DNA of 48,309 nucleotides from the NCBI RefSeq assembly GCF_013114595.1, contig NZ_VTXE01000036.1, positions 1-48,309 of the forward strand, in the 5' to 3' direction. This document shows, piece by piece, positions 35,374 through 44,314 of the stretch (position 1 is its first letter; the number at the start of each line of letters is the position of its first letter). The notes under the pieces are model-generated. The model searched no databases. It was not told the DNA's origin and saw only the letters and a list, made by a program, of their open reading frames with translations. Made by a program: the position numbers and the translations under genes. Source of the stretch: Vibrio sp. 99-8-1 (GTDB taxonomy: Bacteria; Pseudomonadota; Gammaproteobacteria; Enterobacterales; Vibrionaceae).

Positions 35374-36096
35374 ATGACTATCTATTTGCCTGAGCTTGAT
35401 CACTACTCTCTCTCCTTTCCTTCGCCAAGGGAAGCACTTCGAGAACCAAATGGCCTACTCGCCATGGGAGGAGACTTACGCCCTGAACGCCTGGTTAAAG
35501 CCTATCAACACGGTATATTTCCATGGTATTCCACCGATGAACCCATATTATGGTGGAGCCCTTCGCCACGAGCAATCTTTGTTGCGAACGAGTTTTCTGC
35601 GGCAAAAAGTTTGCGAAAGTTCTATCGAAAATCCAATTATAAAGTCAGTATCAATCTTGCTAGCGAGGAGGTCATTCGCCAGTGTGCAGCAATGCGCAGT
35701 GAAGAGGAAACTTGGCTAGACGATAAAATGCAGCAGGCATACAGCCAGCTGGCTAAACAGGGAATATGCCATTCTGTAGAAGTATGGCAAGAGAACAAAC
35801 TAATCGGTGGTTTATACGGTGTTCTGGTCGGTTCGATGTTTTGTGGTGAGTCTATGTTCAGCAGGCAAACCAATGCTTCAAAGATTGCCTTGTGGGCATT
35901 CACAAAGCATTTCGTTGCGCATGGTGGTAAGTTTATTGATTGTCAGGTATTGAATCCCCATACTGCCTCCTTAGGTGCAAAGGAGATAACTCGAGATGAA
36001 TATTTGGCAAAACTCGCCTATTGTAAAAAGAGTAAAACCAACCAACACTGTTTCACTCCTCAATGGTTGACCACATTTAATAATGGAGATAACTGA
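35374..36096 (+). CDS. aat: Leucyl/phenylalanyl-tRNA-protein transferase
   Basis: Adds Leu or Phe to proteins with N-terminal Lys or Arg, marking them for ClpS-ClpAP. It has 240 residues from ATG 35374, which gives the family N-terminus MTIYLPELDHYSLSFPSP; nineteen more codons are open upstream but are not conserved. Motifs: LLAMGGDLRPERLVKAYQHGIFPWY, ILWWSPSPRAI and GGLYGVLVGSMFCGESMFS. bpt begins at the base after its stop. clpA and clpS are 1.4 kb on. Confidence 0.95.
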   Translation: MTIYLPELDHYSLSFPSPREALREPNGLLAMGGDLRPERLVKAYQHGIFPWYSTDEPILWWSPSPRAIFVANEFSAAKSLRKFYRKSNYKVSINLASEEVIRQCAAMRSEEETWLDDKMQQAYSQLAKQGICHSVEVWQENKLIGGLYGVLVGSMFCGESMFSRQTNASKIALWAFTKHFVAHGGKFIDCQVLNPHTASLGAKEITRDEYLAKLAYCKKSKTNQHCFTPQWLTTFNNGDN

Positions 36097-36801
36097 GTGC
36101 CATCAGACAAGCGTCAAATCAAAATAGGCCTGTCCAAAAATTCCACTTGTAACTATATTAGCAGCCGATCAGAACGCGTCGCGGTTGCGTTAGACGATGC
36201 TATGCATACAACATCCGGTTACGAATTGCTGCTTGCTAACGGTTTTCGTCGTAGCGGACAGACGATTTATGCGCCACACTGTGAGATGTGTAATGCTTGT
36301 CAATCTATCCGAGTCTCTATCCTCGACTTTAAGCCGTCAAAAAGTCAAAAGCGAATCCTTGCGAAAGCAAAAGAACAAGCTCTTCACTGGCAAGTAAAAA
36401 CCGAAATGGATAGCGAATGGTTTGAGCTGTACAGCCGTTATATTACTGCCAGACACGCAGATGGAACCATGTTTCCTCCACAAGAAGAGGTGTTTTCTGA
36501 ATTTTCTCGCTGTGAATGGCTAAAAATAGATTACCTTCATATCTACCAACAAGATAAACTTGTTGCCATCGCCATAACGGATAATTTGACCCATTCGGGT
36601 AGTGCTTTTTATACTTTTTTCGACCCAGAGTTCCCTTTATCTCTAGGCACATTGGCGATCCTTTACCAGTTAGAACACTGTGTTGAACAGCAAAAACAGT
36701 GGCTCTATTTGGGCTACCAGATTGACGAATGCTCAGCGATGAATTATAAAGTGCGCTTTCAACGCCATCAAAGGCTAGTAAATCATCGATGGCAAGGGTA
36801 G
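36097..36801 (+). CDS. bpt: Aspartate/glutamate leucyltransferase Bpt
   Basis: Bacterial ATE1-related transferase that adds Leu to N-terminal Asp or Glu, the second entry to the N-degron pathway, absent from E. coli but present in Vibrio. It has 234 residues, beginning with GTG directly after the aat stop. The N-terminal domain has the Cys-rich signature CNYISSRSERV and CEMCNACQSIRV; the C-terminal domain has SGSAFYTFFDPEFPLSLGT and YLGYQIDEC. It is translated together with aat. Confidence 0.93.
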   Translation: MPSDKRQIKIGLSKNSTCNYISSRSERVAVALDDAMHTTSGYELLLANGFRRSGQTIYAPHCEMCNACQSIRVSILDFKPSKSQKRILAKAKEQALHWQVKTEMDSEWFELYSRYITARHADGTMFPPQEEVFSEFSRCEWLKIDYLHIYQQDKLVAIAITDNLTHSGSAFYTFFDPEFPLSLGTLAILYQLEHCVEQQKQWLYLGYQIDECSAMNYKVRFQRHQRLVNHRWQG

Positions 36802-36880
36802 AATACCGCCCAACTTTATATTTCTAAATTTTTCGGCACTGTATGCCGAGAATTATTGCCTTATTTCTAAAGAGGATTAA

Positions 36881-37099
36881 ATGGCTAAAGAAGACGTAAT
36901 TGAAATGCAAGGAACTGTCCTTGATACTCTGCCAAATACAATGTTTCGTGTTGAGCTAGAAAATGGTCACGTTGTGACGGCTCATATCTCAGGTAAAATG
37001 CGTAAAAACTACATTCGTATTCTGACTGGTGACAAAGTTACTGTAGAGATGACTCCATACGACCTATCTAAAGGACGTATCGTTTTCCGTGCTCGTTAA
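36881..37099 (+). CDS. infA: Translation initiation factor IF-1
   Basis: A 72-residue single S1/OB-fold protein that binds the 30S A site. It is nearly identical to E. coli IF-1 in MAKEDVIEMQGTVLDTLPN and GKMRKNYIRILTGDKVTVE. AGAGGATTAA is the ribosome site. A strong terminator follows. The position between the aat/bpt pair and clpA matches other gammaproteobacteria. Confidence 0.98.
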   Translation: MAKEDVIEMQGTVLDTLPNTMFRVELENGHVVTAHISGKMRKNYIRILTGDKVTVEMTPYDLSKGRIVFRAR

Positions 37100-37120
37100 T
37101 ACTCTCAGAGTAACCCATTA

Positions 37121-37149
37121 AAAAAACGGAGCTAATTGCTCCGTTTTTT
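37121..37149. terminator. Bidirectional terminator between infA and clpA
   Basis: AAAAAACGGAGC (37121-37132) pairs with GCTCCGTTTTTT (37138-37149) around TAATT. T-runs on both strands suit the convergent infA and clpA. Confidence 0.92.
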
Positions 37150-37159
37150 ATTTGCCTAT

Positions 37160-37192
37160 CTAGGGCGTGTTGATCTTTCAATATCGCCCTAG
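37160..37192. repeat. Palindromic intergenic element
   Basis: CTAGGGCG (37160-37167) and CGCCCTAG (37185-37192) are perfect inverted arms. Inside, TTGA/TCAA (37170-37173 and 37178-37181) form a smaller inverted pair. There is no T-run, and the regular terminator lies just before it, so this is probably a mobile-type palindromic repeat. The inner TGTTGATCTTTC resembles TGTTGGCCTTTC at 6811-6822. Confidence 0.5.
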
Positions 37193-37210
37193 TATATCGC
37201 GACACTAACC

Positions 37211-39481
37211 TTAGTGAACCGCTTCTTCTTGTTCATTCAGATAATGAAACTGTAGCTCTTCATTCTCAAGCTCAACTTTAACCGTACCACCATTGACCAA
37301 AGAACCAAATAGCAGTTCATTAGCAAGCGGTTTCTTCAAGCTCTCCTGAATCACTCTACCCATAGGTCTTGCCCCCATCGATTTGTCATATCCTTTATTT
37401 GACAACCAATGGCGAGCGTCTTCAGACACTTCTAGAGAGACGCCTCTCAAGTCCAACTGTGCTTGCAGCTCAACGATAAACTTATCCACCACCTGATGAA
37501 TCACATTCTCATGCAAGCTGTTAAACCAGATAATGTTATCTAACCTGTTTCTAAATTCAGGAGTGAAGACCTTTTTAATCTCAGCCATCGCATCATGGCT
37601 ATGGTCTTGTTGGATAAGACCAATGGATTTCTTCACGGTTTCCGCCACACCAGCATTGGTGGTCATAACCAAAATCACATTGCGAAAATCCGCTTTTCGG
37701 CCATTATTGTCCGTCAACGTGCCGTTATCCATCACCTGAAGAAGCAAGTTAAAGATATCTGGATGGGCTTTTTCAATCTCATCCAATAGCACCACAGCGT
37801 GAGGATGTTTAATCACCGCATCCGTTAGCAAGCCGCCTTGATCATAACCGACATACCCCGGAGGCGCGCCGATTAAACGGCTCACTGAATGACGTTCACC
37901 ATACTCAGACATATCAAAACGCAATAGTTCGATTCCAAGCATTTTCGCTAACTGCAAGGTAACTTCCGTTTTGCCAACCCCTGTTGGTCCGGCAAATAAG
38001 AATGAACCGACTGGACGATTATCAGCCCCTAAGCCAGCACGAGTCAGTTTAATGGCCTCACTTAGCGCTTCTATGGCGTTGTCCTGCCCAAACACCATCA
38101 TCTTCATCTTATCGCTCAAGGACTGGAGTATGTCTTTATCCGAGGAGGAGACGGACTTTTCAGGAATCCGAGCCATTTTAGCCACCATAGACTCAATATC
38201 CGCTACACCAACGGTTTTCTTCCGTCTGCTTGCTGGAGCCAATCGACTGCGAGCACCGGCTTCATCAATAACATCAATCGCTTTGTCTGGCAGATGACGC
38301 TCATTGATATACTTAGCTGATAACTCTACCGCCGCCCGTAATGCCTTGTTGGTATAACGAACTTCATGGTGCGCTTCATATTTAGGCTTAAGCCCCATCA
38401 ATATTTTTGTTGTGTCATCTAACGATGGTTCTATCACATCAATTTTTTGGAAACGTCTGGAAAGCGCGCGCTCTTTTTCAAAAATATTGCTGTATTCTTG
38501 ATAGGTTGTTGAACCAATACAGCGTAACTTACCGCTGCTCAAAAGCGGCTTAATTAGATTCGCAGCATCTACCTGTCCACCAGACGCAGCACCTGCACCA
38601 ATAATGGTATGGATTTCATCAATAAATAAAATAGCGTCTTGTTCTTTTTCCAACTGCTTTAAGATGGCTTTAAATCTTTTCTCAAAGTCACCACGATATT
38701 TCGTTCCAGCCAGTAGCGAACCAATATCTAATGAATAAATGATACTGTCTTGGATAATCTCAGGCACTTGCCCTTCAACGATTCGCCACGCCAGACCTTC
38801 GGCAATCGCGGTTTTACCCACTCCGGCCTCACCAACCAGCAATGGATTGTTTTTTCTTCGGCGACACAACACTTGGATAGTGCGTTCTAACTCTTTGTCC
38901 CGACCAATTAATGGGTCAATATGACCTTTCTTCGCCGCTTCATTTAAGTTTGAGGCGAACGCTTCTAATCGCTCTTCGGCTGGTGTTTCATCTGGCGTGG
39001 ATTCACTGCCAAAGATGTCCGAAGAGGCGCTGTCATCACTGCCTGAAGATTTGCTGATGCCATGAGAAATATAGTTGACGATATCAAGGCGACTGACATC
39101 ATGTTTCTTCAATAGATAGGCAGCATGCGACTCTTGTTCACTAAAAATGGCAACCAATACATTGGCACCGGATACCTCATTACGACCTGACGATTGCACA
39201 TGAAAAACCGCACGCTGCAATACGCGTTGAAAACTCAATGTAGGCTGAGTTTCTCTGCTTTCGTCGTTTTCAGGAATAAGGGGAGTGGTTTGATCAATAA
39301 ATGCGTCGAGTTCAGTTTTTAACACATCAATATCAGCTTGGCAGGCCTTAAGTGTTTCTCTTGCTGCTTCGTTCTCTAATAAGGCAAGTAGTAAATGTTC
39401 TACCGTCATAAACTCATGACGTTTATCTCGAGCACGGGCAAACGCACCGTTCAAACTCGTTTCTAGTTCTTTATTTAGCAT
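37211..39481 (-). CDS. clpA: ATP-dependent Clp protease ATP-binding subunit ClpA
   Basis: Hsp100 unfoldase that feeds substrates, including N-degron proteins handed on by ClpS, to ClpP. It has 756 residues (E. coli 758) from ATG 39481, fixed by a strong GGGAGG ribosome site five bases upstream. The N-domain (MLNKELETSLNGAFARARDKRHEFMTVEHLL) is followed by AAA1 with Walker A GEAGVGKT (217-224) and AAA2 with GPTGVGKT near residue 490. LIGAPPGYVGYDQGG marks the second pore loop. It follows clpS by 49 bases. Confidence 0.97.
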   Translation of the reverse strand: MLNKELETSLNGAFARARDKRHEFMTVEHLLLALLENEAARETLKACQADIDVLKTELDAFIDQTTPLIPENDESRETQPTLSFQRVLQRAVFHVQSSGRNEVSGANVLVAIFSEQESHAAYLLKKHDVSRLDIVNYISHGISKSSGSDDSASSDIFGSESTPDETPAEERLEAFASNLNEAAKKGHIDPLIGRDKELERTIQVLCRRRKNNPLLVGEAGVGKTAIAEGLAWRIVEGQVPEIIQDSIIYSLDIGSLLAGTKYRGDFEKRFKAILKQLEKEQDAILFIDEIHTIIGAGAASGGQVDAANLIKPLLSSGKLRCIGSTTYQEYSNIFEKERALSRRFQKIDVIEPSLDDTTKILMGLKPKYEAHHEVRYTNKALRAAVELSAKYINERHLPDKAIDVIDEAGARSRLAPASRRKKTVGVADIESMVAKMARIPEKSVSSSDKDILQSLSDKMKMMVFGQDNAIEALSEAIKLTRAGLGADNRPVGSFLFAGPTGVGKTEVTLQLAKMLGIELLRFDMSEYGERHSVSRLIGAPPGYVGYDQGGLLTDAVIKHPHAVVLLDEIEKAHPDIFNLLLQVMDNGTLTDNNGRKADFRNVILVMTTNAGVAETVKKSIGLIQQDHSHDAMAEIKKVFTPEFRNRLDNIIWFNSLHENVIHQVVDKFIVELQAQLDLRGVSLEVSEDARHWLSNKGYDKSMGARPMGRVIQESLKKPLANELLFGSLVNGGTVKVELENEELQFHYLNEQEEAVH

Positions 39482-39530
39482 AAGGACCTCCCTCAAAGAG
39501 CAGCCTATGTTGTAATGGTTAATACATTTG

Positions 39531-39851
39531 TTACGCCCTTTCCATCGTACATAACAGCGGATGCTCGTTTTCCTTAGAGTACATAGTGACTTGCATCACT
39601 TTTGTCTCAGCAATTTCAGCAGAATATGTTCCGCAAATTGCTTTCCCTTCATAATGCACTTTTAGCATTACTTGTGTTGCCTTCTCCAAATCCATGGAAA
39701 AGAATCTGTCGAGTATCTCAATAACAAAGTCCATTGGCGTATAATCGTCATTGTTTAAAATAACGTTGTACATCGATGGTGGCTTTACCTTTGTCTGTTC
39801 TTTCTCCAGTAAATCTGAGTCTGGAGTTACCCATTCATATTGTTTGCTCAT
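39531..39851 (-). CDS. clpS: ATP-dependent Clp protease adaptor ClpS
   Basis: A 106-residue adaptor that recognises N-terminal Leu, Phe, Tyr or Trp and delivers the protein to ClpA. The core YNVILNNDDYTPMDFVIEIL includes the substrate-gate Asn-Asn-Asp and the Met of the pocket. KVHYEGKAICGTYSAEIAETKV is the ClpA-binding side. It is first in clpS-clpA and divergent from cspD. Confidence 0.97.
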   Translation of the reverse strand: MSKQYEWVTPDSDLLEKEQTKVKPPSMYNVILNNDDYTPMDFVIEILDRFFSMDLEKATQVMLKVHYEGKAICGTYSAEIAETKVMQVTMYSKENEHPLLCTMERA

Positions 39852-40249
39852 TCTGACTACAATTGTTCGAAAAGCTGAAAAATAACTTTTCTTTAACTTA
39901 GAGACTAATTCACCAATTGTATCCCTGCAAATAAAACTTTGCCATCTTTTCGCTTTAAGGTGCTAACTGCTCAAAAGCTAATCAAACTCACAAGATGCCG
40001 TTTTATATATGTGCAACTTTGCACAACAGATCACAAAGTTAGAAATATGTTAACAAAATACGCCTTATGTTGCATTTAATGTAACAAAAAATCTCACTTA
40101 GCTATTGACTGTCTCGATTCATTGGCTAAATTGTGTGCTGTAGTGAATAAAATTTGGCAGCGTCTGAATTATCTTTCACACAACTCTGGGAATCGACGTC
40201 ATTCTCAGACAACAACTTCAGTTACAAAATGCAATGAGGGATGTATAGC
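39852..40249. promoter_or_regulatory. clpS/cspD divergent control region
   Basis: About 400 bases. TTGACT (40105-40110) and TAAATT (40127-40132), 16 apart, are a strong cspD promoter that gives a leader of about 110 bases. Upstream TGTGCAA-CT-TTGCACA (40010-40025) is a perfect inverted repeat, similar to but not the same as a CRP site. It is 80 bases before the cspD -35 and 160 before clpS. A clpS promoter was not identified with confidence. Confidence 0.5.
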
Positions 40250-40471
40250 ATGGCTACCGGTACAGTTAAGTGGTTCAACAACGCCAAAGGATTTGGATTT
40301 ATTTGCCCAGAAGGTGAAGATGGTGACATCTTTGCTCATTACTCGACAATTAAAATGGACGGTTACCGTACATTAAAAGCGGGTCAGCAAGTATCTTACG
40401 AAGTTGAACAAGGACCTAAAGGCTACCACGCAAGTGCAGTAGTTCCTATCGAAGGGCAAATGGCAAAATAA
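40250..40471 (+). CDS. cspD: Cold shock-like protein CspD
   Basis: A 73-residue cold-shock-domain protein with RNP1 KGFGFICPEG (15-24) and RNP2 DIFAHYS (28-34). The extended tail and position next to clpS-clpA point to CspD, which in E. coli binds single-stranded DNA and slows replication in stationary phase, rather than the cold-induced CspA. The ATG at 40250 has GAGGG ten bases upstream; the ATG three codons earlier sits right against GAGGG and is less likely. Confidence 0.92.
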   Translation: MATGTVKWFNNAKGFGFICPEGEDGDIFAHYSTIKMDGYRTLKAGQQVSYEVEQGPKGYHASAVVPIEGQMAK

Positions 40472-40554
40472 TAACGCTGCCAATAAAGCAGTATGTTCAA
40501 GTAGGTTTTCATCCATAGATTAAAACCATCTATTGAACAATATCTATAGACGAA

Positions 40555-40584
40555 AAGAGCCTGCATATAGCAGGCTCTTATTTT
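40555..40584. terminator. Terminator between cspD and icd
   Basis: AAGAGCCTGC (40555-40564) pairs with GCAGGCTCTT (40570-40579) around ATATA, followed by ATTTT. A second perfect stem, TCCGCGAT/ATCGCGGA (40588-40609), lies between it and the icd stop. The first suits cspD; the second, near the icd stop, may act for icd. Confidence 0.8.
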
Positions 40585-40615
40585 ATGTCCGCGATACTCA
40601 GATCGCGGAAGGTCA

Positions 40616-42838
40616 CTAACCGATAATATCGTTTAACAACTTGCTTGGTCGCATTAACTTAGCCACTAGAGCATCGTCAAGGGCATAGTAACCGCCTAGC
40701 TCACCTTTCACACCTTGAGCTTGATTCAACTCTTCTACAATCGCAGCTTCATTTTCAGATAACTTCGCAGCGATAGGCGCAAATTCAGCGGCTAATTCTG
40801 CATCATCCGATTGTGCTGATAAAGCTTGAGCCCAGTAGCTCGCAAGATAGTAGTGACTGCCTCGGTTATCTAACTCGCCCACTTTTCGAGAAGGTGACTT
40901 ATTAGAATCCAAGAACTGACCAGTTGCCGCATCTAACGTGTCCGCCAATACCTTAGCTTTGTTATTACCGCTAACAACGCTTAAGTGCTCAAGTGACGCC
41001 GCCAAGGCTAGGAACTCACCCAATGAGTCCCAACGAAGATGGTTCTCTTTTTCTACCTGTTGAACGTGTTTAGGTGCAGAGCCACCTGCGCCTGTTTCAA
41101 ACAGACCACCACCATTCATTAGTGGCACAATTGAAAGCATTTTCGCAGATGTACCTAACTCTAAAATCGGGAAAAGATCCGTTAGATAGTCACGTAGAAC
41201 ATTGCCTGTTACTGAAATCGTATCCAGACCTTCTTTGATGCGAGCAAGTGAGAACAGCGTTGCTTCAATCGGCGATAGAATCTTAATCTCTAATCCATCA
41301 GTATTATGCTGAGGTAGATAAGCATTCACTTTTTTAATCAGCTCGGCATCATGAGCACGATTCTCATCAAGCCAGAATACCGCCGGCGCACCTGATGCAC
41401 GAGCACGAGTAACAGCCAGTTTCACCCAGTCTTGGATTGGTGCATCTTTAACTTGGCACATACGGAAAATATCACCTTCTTCAACGTCTTGTTGTAGAAG
41501 AACCTCTCCTGATGCATTGGTCACTTTAATAACACCCGCATCTTTCAAAATGAAGGTTTTATCGTGCGAGCCATACTCTTCCGCTTTTTGAGCCATCAAA
41601 CCTACGTTGGGTACACTGCCCATTGTAGTAGGGTCAAATGCACCATTTATCTTACAGAATTCAATTACTGCTTGATAAACACCGGCATAACAGCGATCTG
41701 GAATCAAAGCTTTGGTGTCTTTCTGTTTACCATCTGGTCCCCACATTTGACCTGATGCACGAATCATTGCAGGCATTGAAGCATCAACAATCACATCACT
41801 AGGAACATGTAGGTTAGTAATACCACGGTCAGAATCTACCATTGCTAAAGGCGGTTGAGTGTCATATACCTTCAGTAATGCTGCTTCTATCTCTTCTTTC
41901 TGATCTGCAGGTAGAGATTGAATCTTCGCATAGACATCACCAATACCGTTATTAACATCCACGCCCAACTGCTCAAAAAGATCACCGTATTTAGCGAAGA
42001 CGTCTTTGTAGTAGACTTTAACTGCATGACCAAATATAACTGGGTCAGACACTTTCATCATGGTGGCTTTTAAGTGTAGAGAAAGCAGAATATCTTGCTT
42101 TTTCGCTTCTTCTATCTCTTTCTCAAAAAAGGCAACCAAGGCTTTCTTGTTAAGTACAGAAGCATCGATAATTTCACCGTCTTGCAGTGCTAGCTTATCT
42201 TTTAGTACTTGCGTAGAACCATCGGCTTTATGCAGTGTAATCGTTGCGTCTGTTTCGCCACCAATAGTGACCGATTTTTCACTACCAAAGAAATCCTTGT
42301 CAGACATACTCGCGACATGAGAGAGCGAATCTGTAGCCCAAGCCCCCATAGAGTGTGGATTTTTCTTCGCATAGTTTTTAACTGATGTAGGCGCTCTGCG
42401 ATCAGAGTTACCTTCACGTAATACAGGGTTAACTGCACTACCTTTGATTTTGTCATAGGTTGATTTGACTGCTTTTTGCTCATCAGTTACCGCTTCTTCA
42501 GGGTAATCTGGCAAGGCGTATCCTTTCGCTTGTAGTTCTTTAATCGCAGTGTTTAATTGTGGGATAGAAGCAGAAATATTAGGAAGTTTGATAATATTTG
42601 CTTCTGCAGTTTTCGCTAACTGACCTAACTCAGCCAGAGCATCACTTATTTTTTGTTCATCATTTAGATACTCAGGAAAGTTCGCAATAATACGACCGGC
42701 AAGCGAAATGTCACGAGTATCAACATCAATACCAGACGATGCAGTAAAGGCTCTTATAATGGGCAACAATGAGTAGGTCGCCAAAGCTGGAGCTTCATCT
42801 GTAATGGTATAAATGATTGTTGGTTTTTCTGTAGGCAT
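40616..42838 (-). CDS. icd: Monomeric NADP-dependent isocitrate dehydrogenase
   Basis: TCA-cycle enzyme converting isocitrate to 2-oxoglutarate with NADP. At 740 residues it belongs to the monomeric IDH-II class, not the 416-residue dimeric E. coli type. Landmarks include NSDRRAPTSVKNYAKKNPHSMG (Ser/Arg substrate loop, about 140-161), WFLDENRAHDAELI-type segment, and GGSAPKHVQQVEKENHLRWDSLGEFLA near the C-terminus. An AGGGAAATTTC ribosome site precedes the ATG. A possible leader hairpin CAGGCT..AGCCTG is at 42862-42890. It is divergent from rluE, as the dimeric icd is in E. coli. Confidence 0.96.
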   Translation of the reverse strand: MPTEKPTIIYTITDEAPALATYSLLPIIRAFTASSGIDVDTRDISLAGRIIANFPEYLNDEQKISDALAELGQLAKTAEANIIKLPNISASIPQLNTAIKELQAKGYALPDYPEEAVTDEQKAVKSTYDKIKGSAVNPVLREGNSDRRAPTSVKNYAKKNPHSMGAWATDSLSHVASMSDKDFFGSEKSVTIGGETDATITLHKADGSTQVLKDKLALQDGEIIDASVLNKKALVAFFEKEIEEAKKQDILLSLHLKATMMKVSDPVIFGHAVKVYYKDVFAKYGDLFEQLGVDVNNGIGDVYAKIQSLPADQKEEIEAALLKVYDTQPPLAMVDSDRGITNLHVPSDVIVDASMPAMIRASGQMWGPDGKQKDTKALIPDRCYAGVYQAVIEFCKINGAFDPTTMGSVPNVGLMAQKAEEYGSHDKTFILKDAGVIKVTNASGEVLLQQDVEEGDIFRMCQVKDAPIQDWVKLAVTRARASGAPAVFWLDENRAHDAELIKKVNAYLPQHNTDGLEIKILSPIEATLFSLARIKEGLDTISVTGNVLRDYLTDLFPILELGTSAKMLSIVPLMNGGGLFETGAGGSAPKHVQQVEKENHLRWDSLGEFLALAASLEHLSVVSGNNKAKVLADTLDAATGQFLDSNKSPSRKVGELDNRGSHYYLASYWAQALSAQSDDAELAAEFAPIAAKLSENEAAIVEELNQAQGVKGELGGYYALDDALVAKLMRPSKLLNDIIG

Positions 42839-43144
42839 GAAATTTCCCTATAAAAATTAACAGGCTATATTGGATGAGAAAACAGCCTGGTTGATTTGAC
42901 ATAAACAATAATCTAAAACATCCTCACACATGTTTATGCTTGACTGCTCGTTATATTGATTAGCAATACGGTATTACTAGTCTCTCCTTGAGCAATATTT
43001 TTCACGTATAATTAAACAAACTCAGACAGTTAGTTTATCATTACGTACTTCGTTCCGGTTTGTAGGCGCGAAAATAATAGCTTAAAACGTCAAATTTTCA
43101 AACTTTAACAAACAGTTTATTTACATAATTGTAAGGTAGTTAAC
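42839..43144. other. icd/rluE divergent intergenic region
   Basis: 306 bases. It contains the 5' leader stem of icd (42862-42890) and presumably both promoters. The sequence near rluE is AT-rich (TTGTAAGGTAGTTAAC before the start). I see no open frame and no known RNA in it. Confidence 0.5.
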
Positions 43145-43819
43145 ATGTCATCTCGCTTGCAGGGCACTCATGCGCGCAAATCTTCCTCAACAAAACCGGC
43201 ACATTTAAAACGCAAAACAAGCAGCAGCAAACAGAGAGAAAAGAAGCGCCACACCAAAAAAACCATTACTGCCAGTGAACGAAAAGTCATCGTATTTAAC
43301 AAACCTTACGACACGCTAAGCCAATTTACCGATGGTGATGGACGCACTACCCTTGCAGATTATATCCCGATTAAGGAAGTCTATGCGGCAGGAAGATTAG
43401 ACCGAGACAGTGAAGGGTTAATGGTGCTTACTAATGATGGTGTATTTCAAGCCAAACTCACCCAGCCCGATGCTAAGTCGGCAAAAACCTATTGGGTTCA
43501 GGTTGAAGGTGCGCCAACGGAGTCCGATCTGGATAAACTGCGTAAAGGCGTAGTACTGAAGGATGGACTGACCTTGCCTGCGAAAGTCGAAGTAATGTCT
43601 GAACCAGATGTCTGGCTTCGTAATCCACCCGTCCGTTTTCGTGCTGCAATTCCAACCACATGGATTGCAATCACGATTACTGAAGGAAGAAATCGCCAAG
43701 TAAGGCGTATGACCGCCAATATCGGTTTCCCTACCCTACGGCTTATCCGTTACTCGATTGGTGAATTCTCGTTAGGCTCTCTTCAACCCGGTGAATGGCA
43801 ACTGATTACAGGTGAGTAA
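43145..43819 (+). CDS. rluE: 23S rRNA pseudouridine synthase RluE
   Basis: RsuA-family enzyme that makes pseudouridine 2457 in 23S rRNA in E. coli. It has 224 residues. The catalytic motif AAGRLDRDSEGLMVLTNDG carries the essential Asp. PYDTLSQFTDGDGRTTL and EGRNRQVRRMTANIGFPTLRLIR are the family ends. It lacks the S4 domain, as RluE does. The first 44 residues are very rich in Lys, Arg, Ser and Thr, probably an RNA-binding tail. It is divergent from icd. Confidence 0.92.
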   Translation: MSSRLQGTHARKSSSTKPAHLKRKTSSSKQREKKRHTKKTITASERKVIVFNKPYDTLSQFTDGDGRTTLADYIPIKEVYAAGRLDRDSEGLMVLTNDGVFQAKLTQPDAKSAKTYWVQVEGAPTESDLDKLRKGVVLKDGLTLPAKVEVMSEPDVWLRNPPVRFRAAIPTTWIAITITEGRNRQVRRMTANIGFPTLRLIRYSIGEFSLGSLQPGEWQLITGE

Positions 43820-43854
43820 TCAGCCGCTACTGGGTTATGCCGCTTCTCTGTTAG

Positions 43855-44124
43855 TTACTCACCTTCCATGAATCCAAGGTCTGGCAATTGGCTAAGGTGG
43901 TTTGCATAGCGCTTTTGGTTAAACTCAACACCATTTTTCATTACATCAAACACTTCCACAGAAAGTGCACATGCCATTAACGCCAGAGCATCTTCTCTTG
44001 GCGTTCCTGTCATCATTAAACGCATCAGTGTTTCTTTAACCTGCTTTGGTTCACCGTCTTGCAGCTGATTTTCTATCGTCTCAATCAGCACTGCTTCATC
44101 AATAATGTCGTTTGACTCACTCAT
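43855..44124 (-). CDS. Conserved small protein of unknown function
   Basis: An 89-residue acidic, helix-rich protein with no membrane segment. The sequence has an N-terminal acidic stretch (MSESNDIIDEAVLIETIENQL), a central TLMRLMMTGTPREDALALMACALSVEVFDV helix pair (about 32-61) and an end QLPDLGFMEGE. I do not recognise a named domain. Its place between rluE and mnmA seems to recur in Vibrio-like genomes, but I cannot verify this. AGGAACTAATGACATG provides the ribosome site. The end is 35 bases from the rluE stop (convergent). Confidence 0.75.
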   Translation of the reverse strand: MSESNDIIDEAVLIETIENQLQDGEPKQVKETLMRLMMTGTPREDALALMACALSVEVFDVMKNGVEFNQKRYANHLSQLPDLGFMEGE

Positions 44125-44314
44125 GTCATTAGTTCCTATTCAATTTGCATCGCACTATGACATTAATGTTGATCCGATGTAAGCGTAAATTAAACAATAC
44201 GCTTACTCTGGCTACTTCGACGCAAACAAAAACTGTGAACTGCATCGCGGAACTGTATCCTTGAAAATCTTTCTGGTAGAATCAGCGCCCGTGTACTATT
44301 AGTGGTAAATACAA

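Noticed and set aside
44220..44235. ACGCAAACAAAAACTG upstream of mnmA as a second PUR box
   Set aside because: It shares ACGCAAAC with the purR site but matches only seven of eleven fixed positions, missing the second half.
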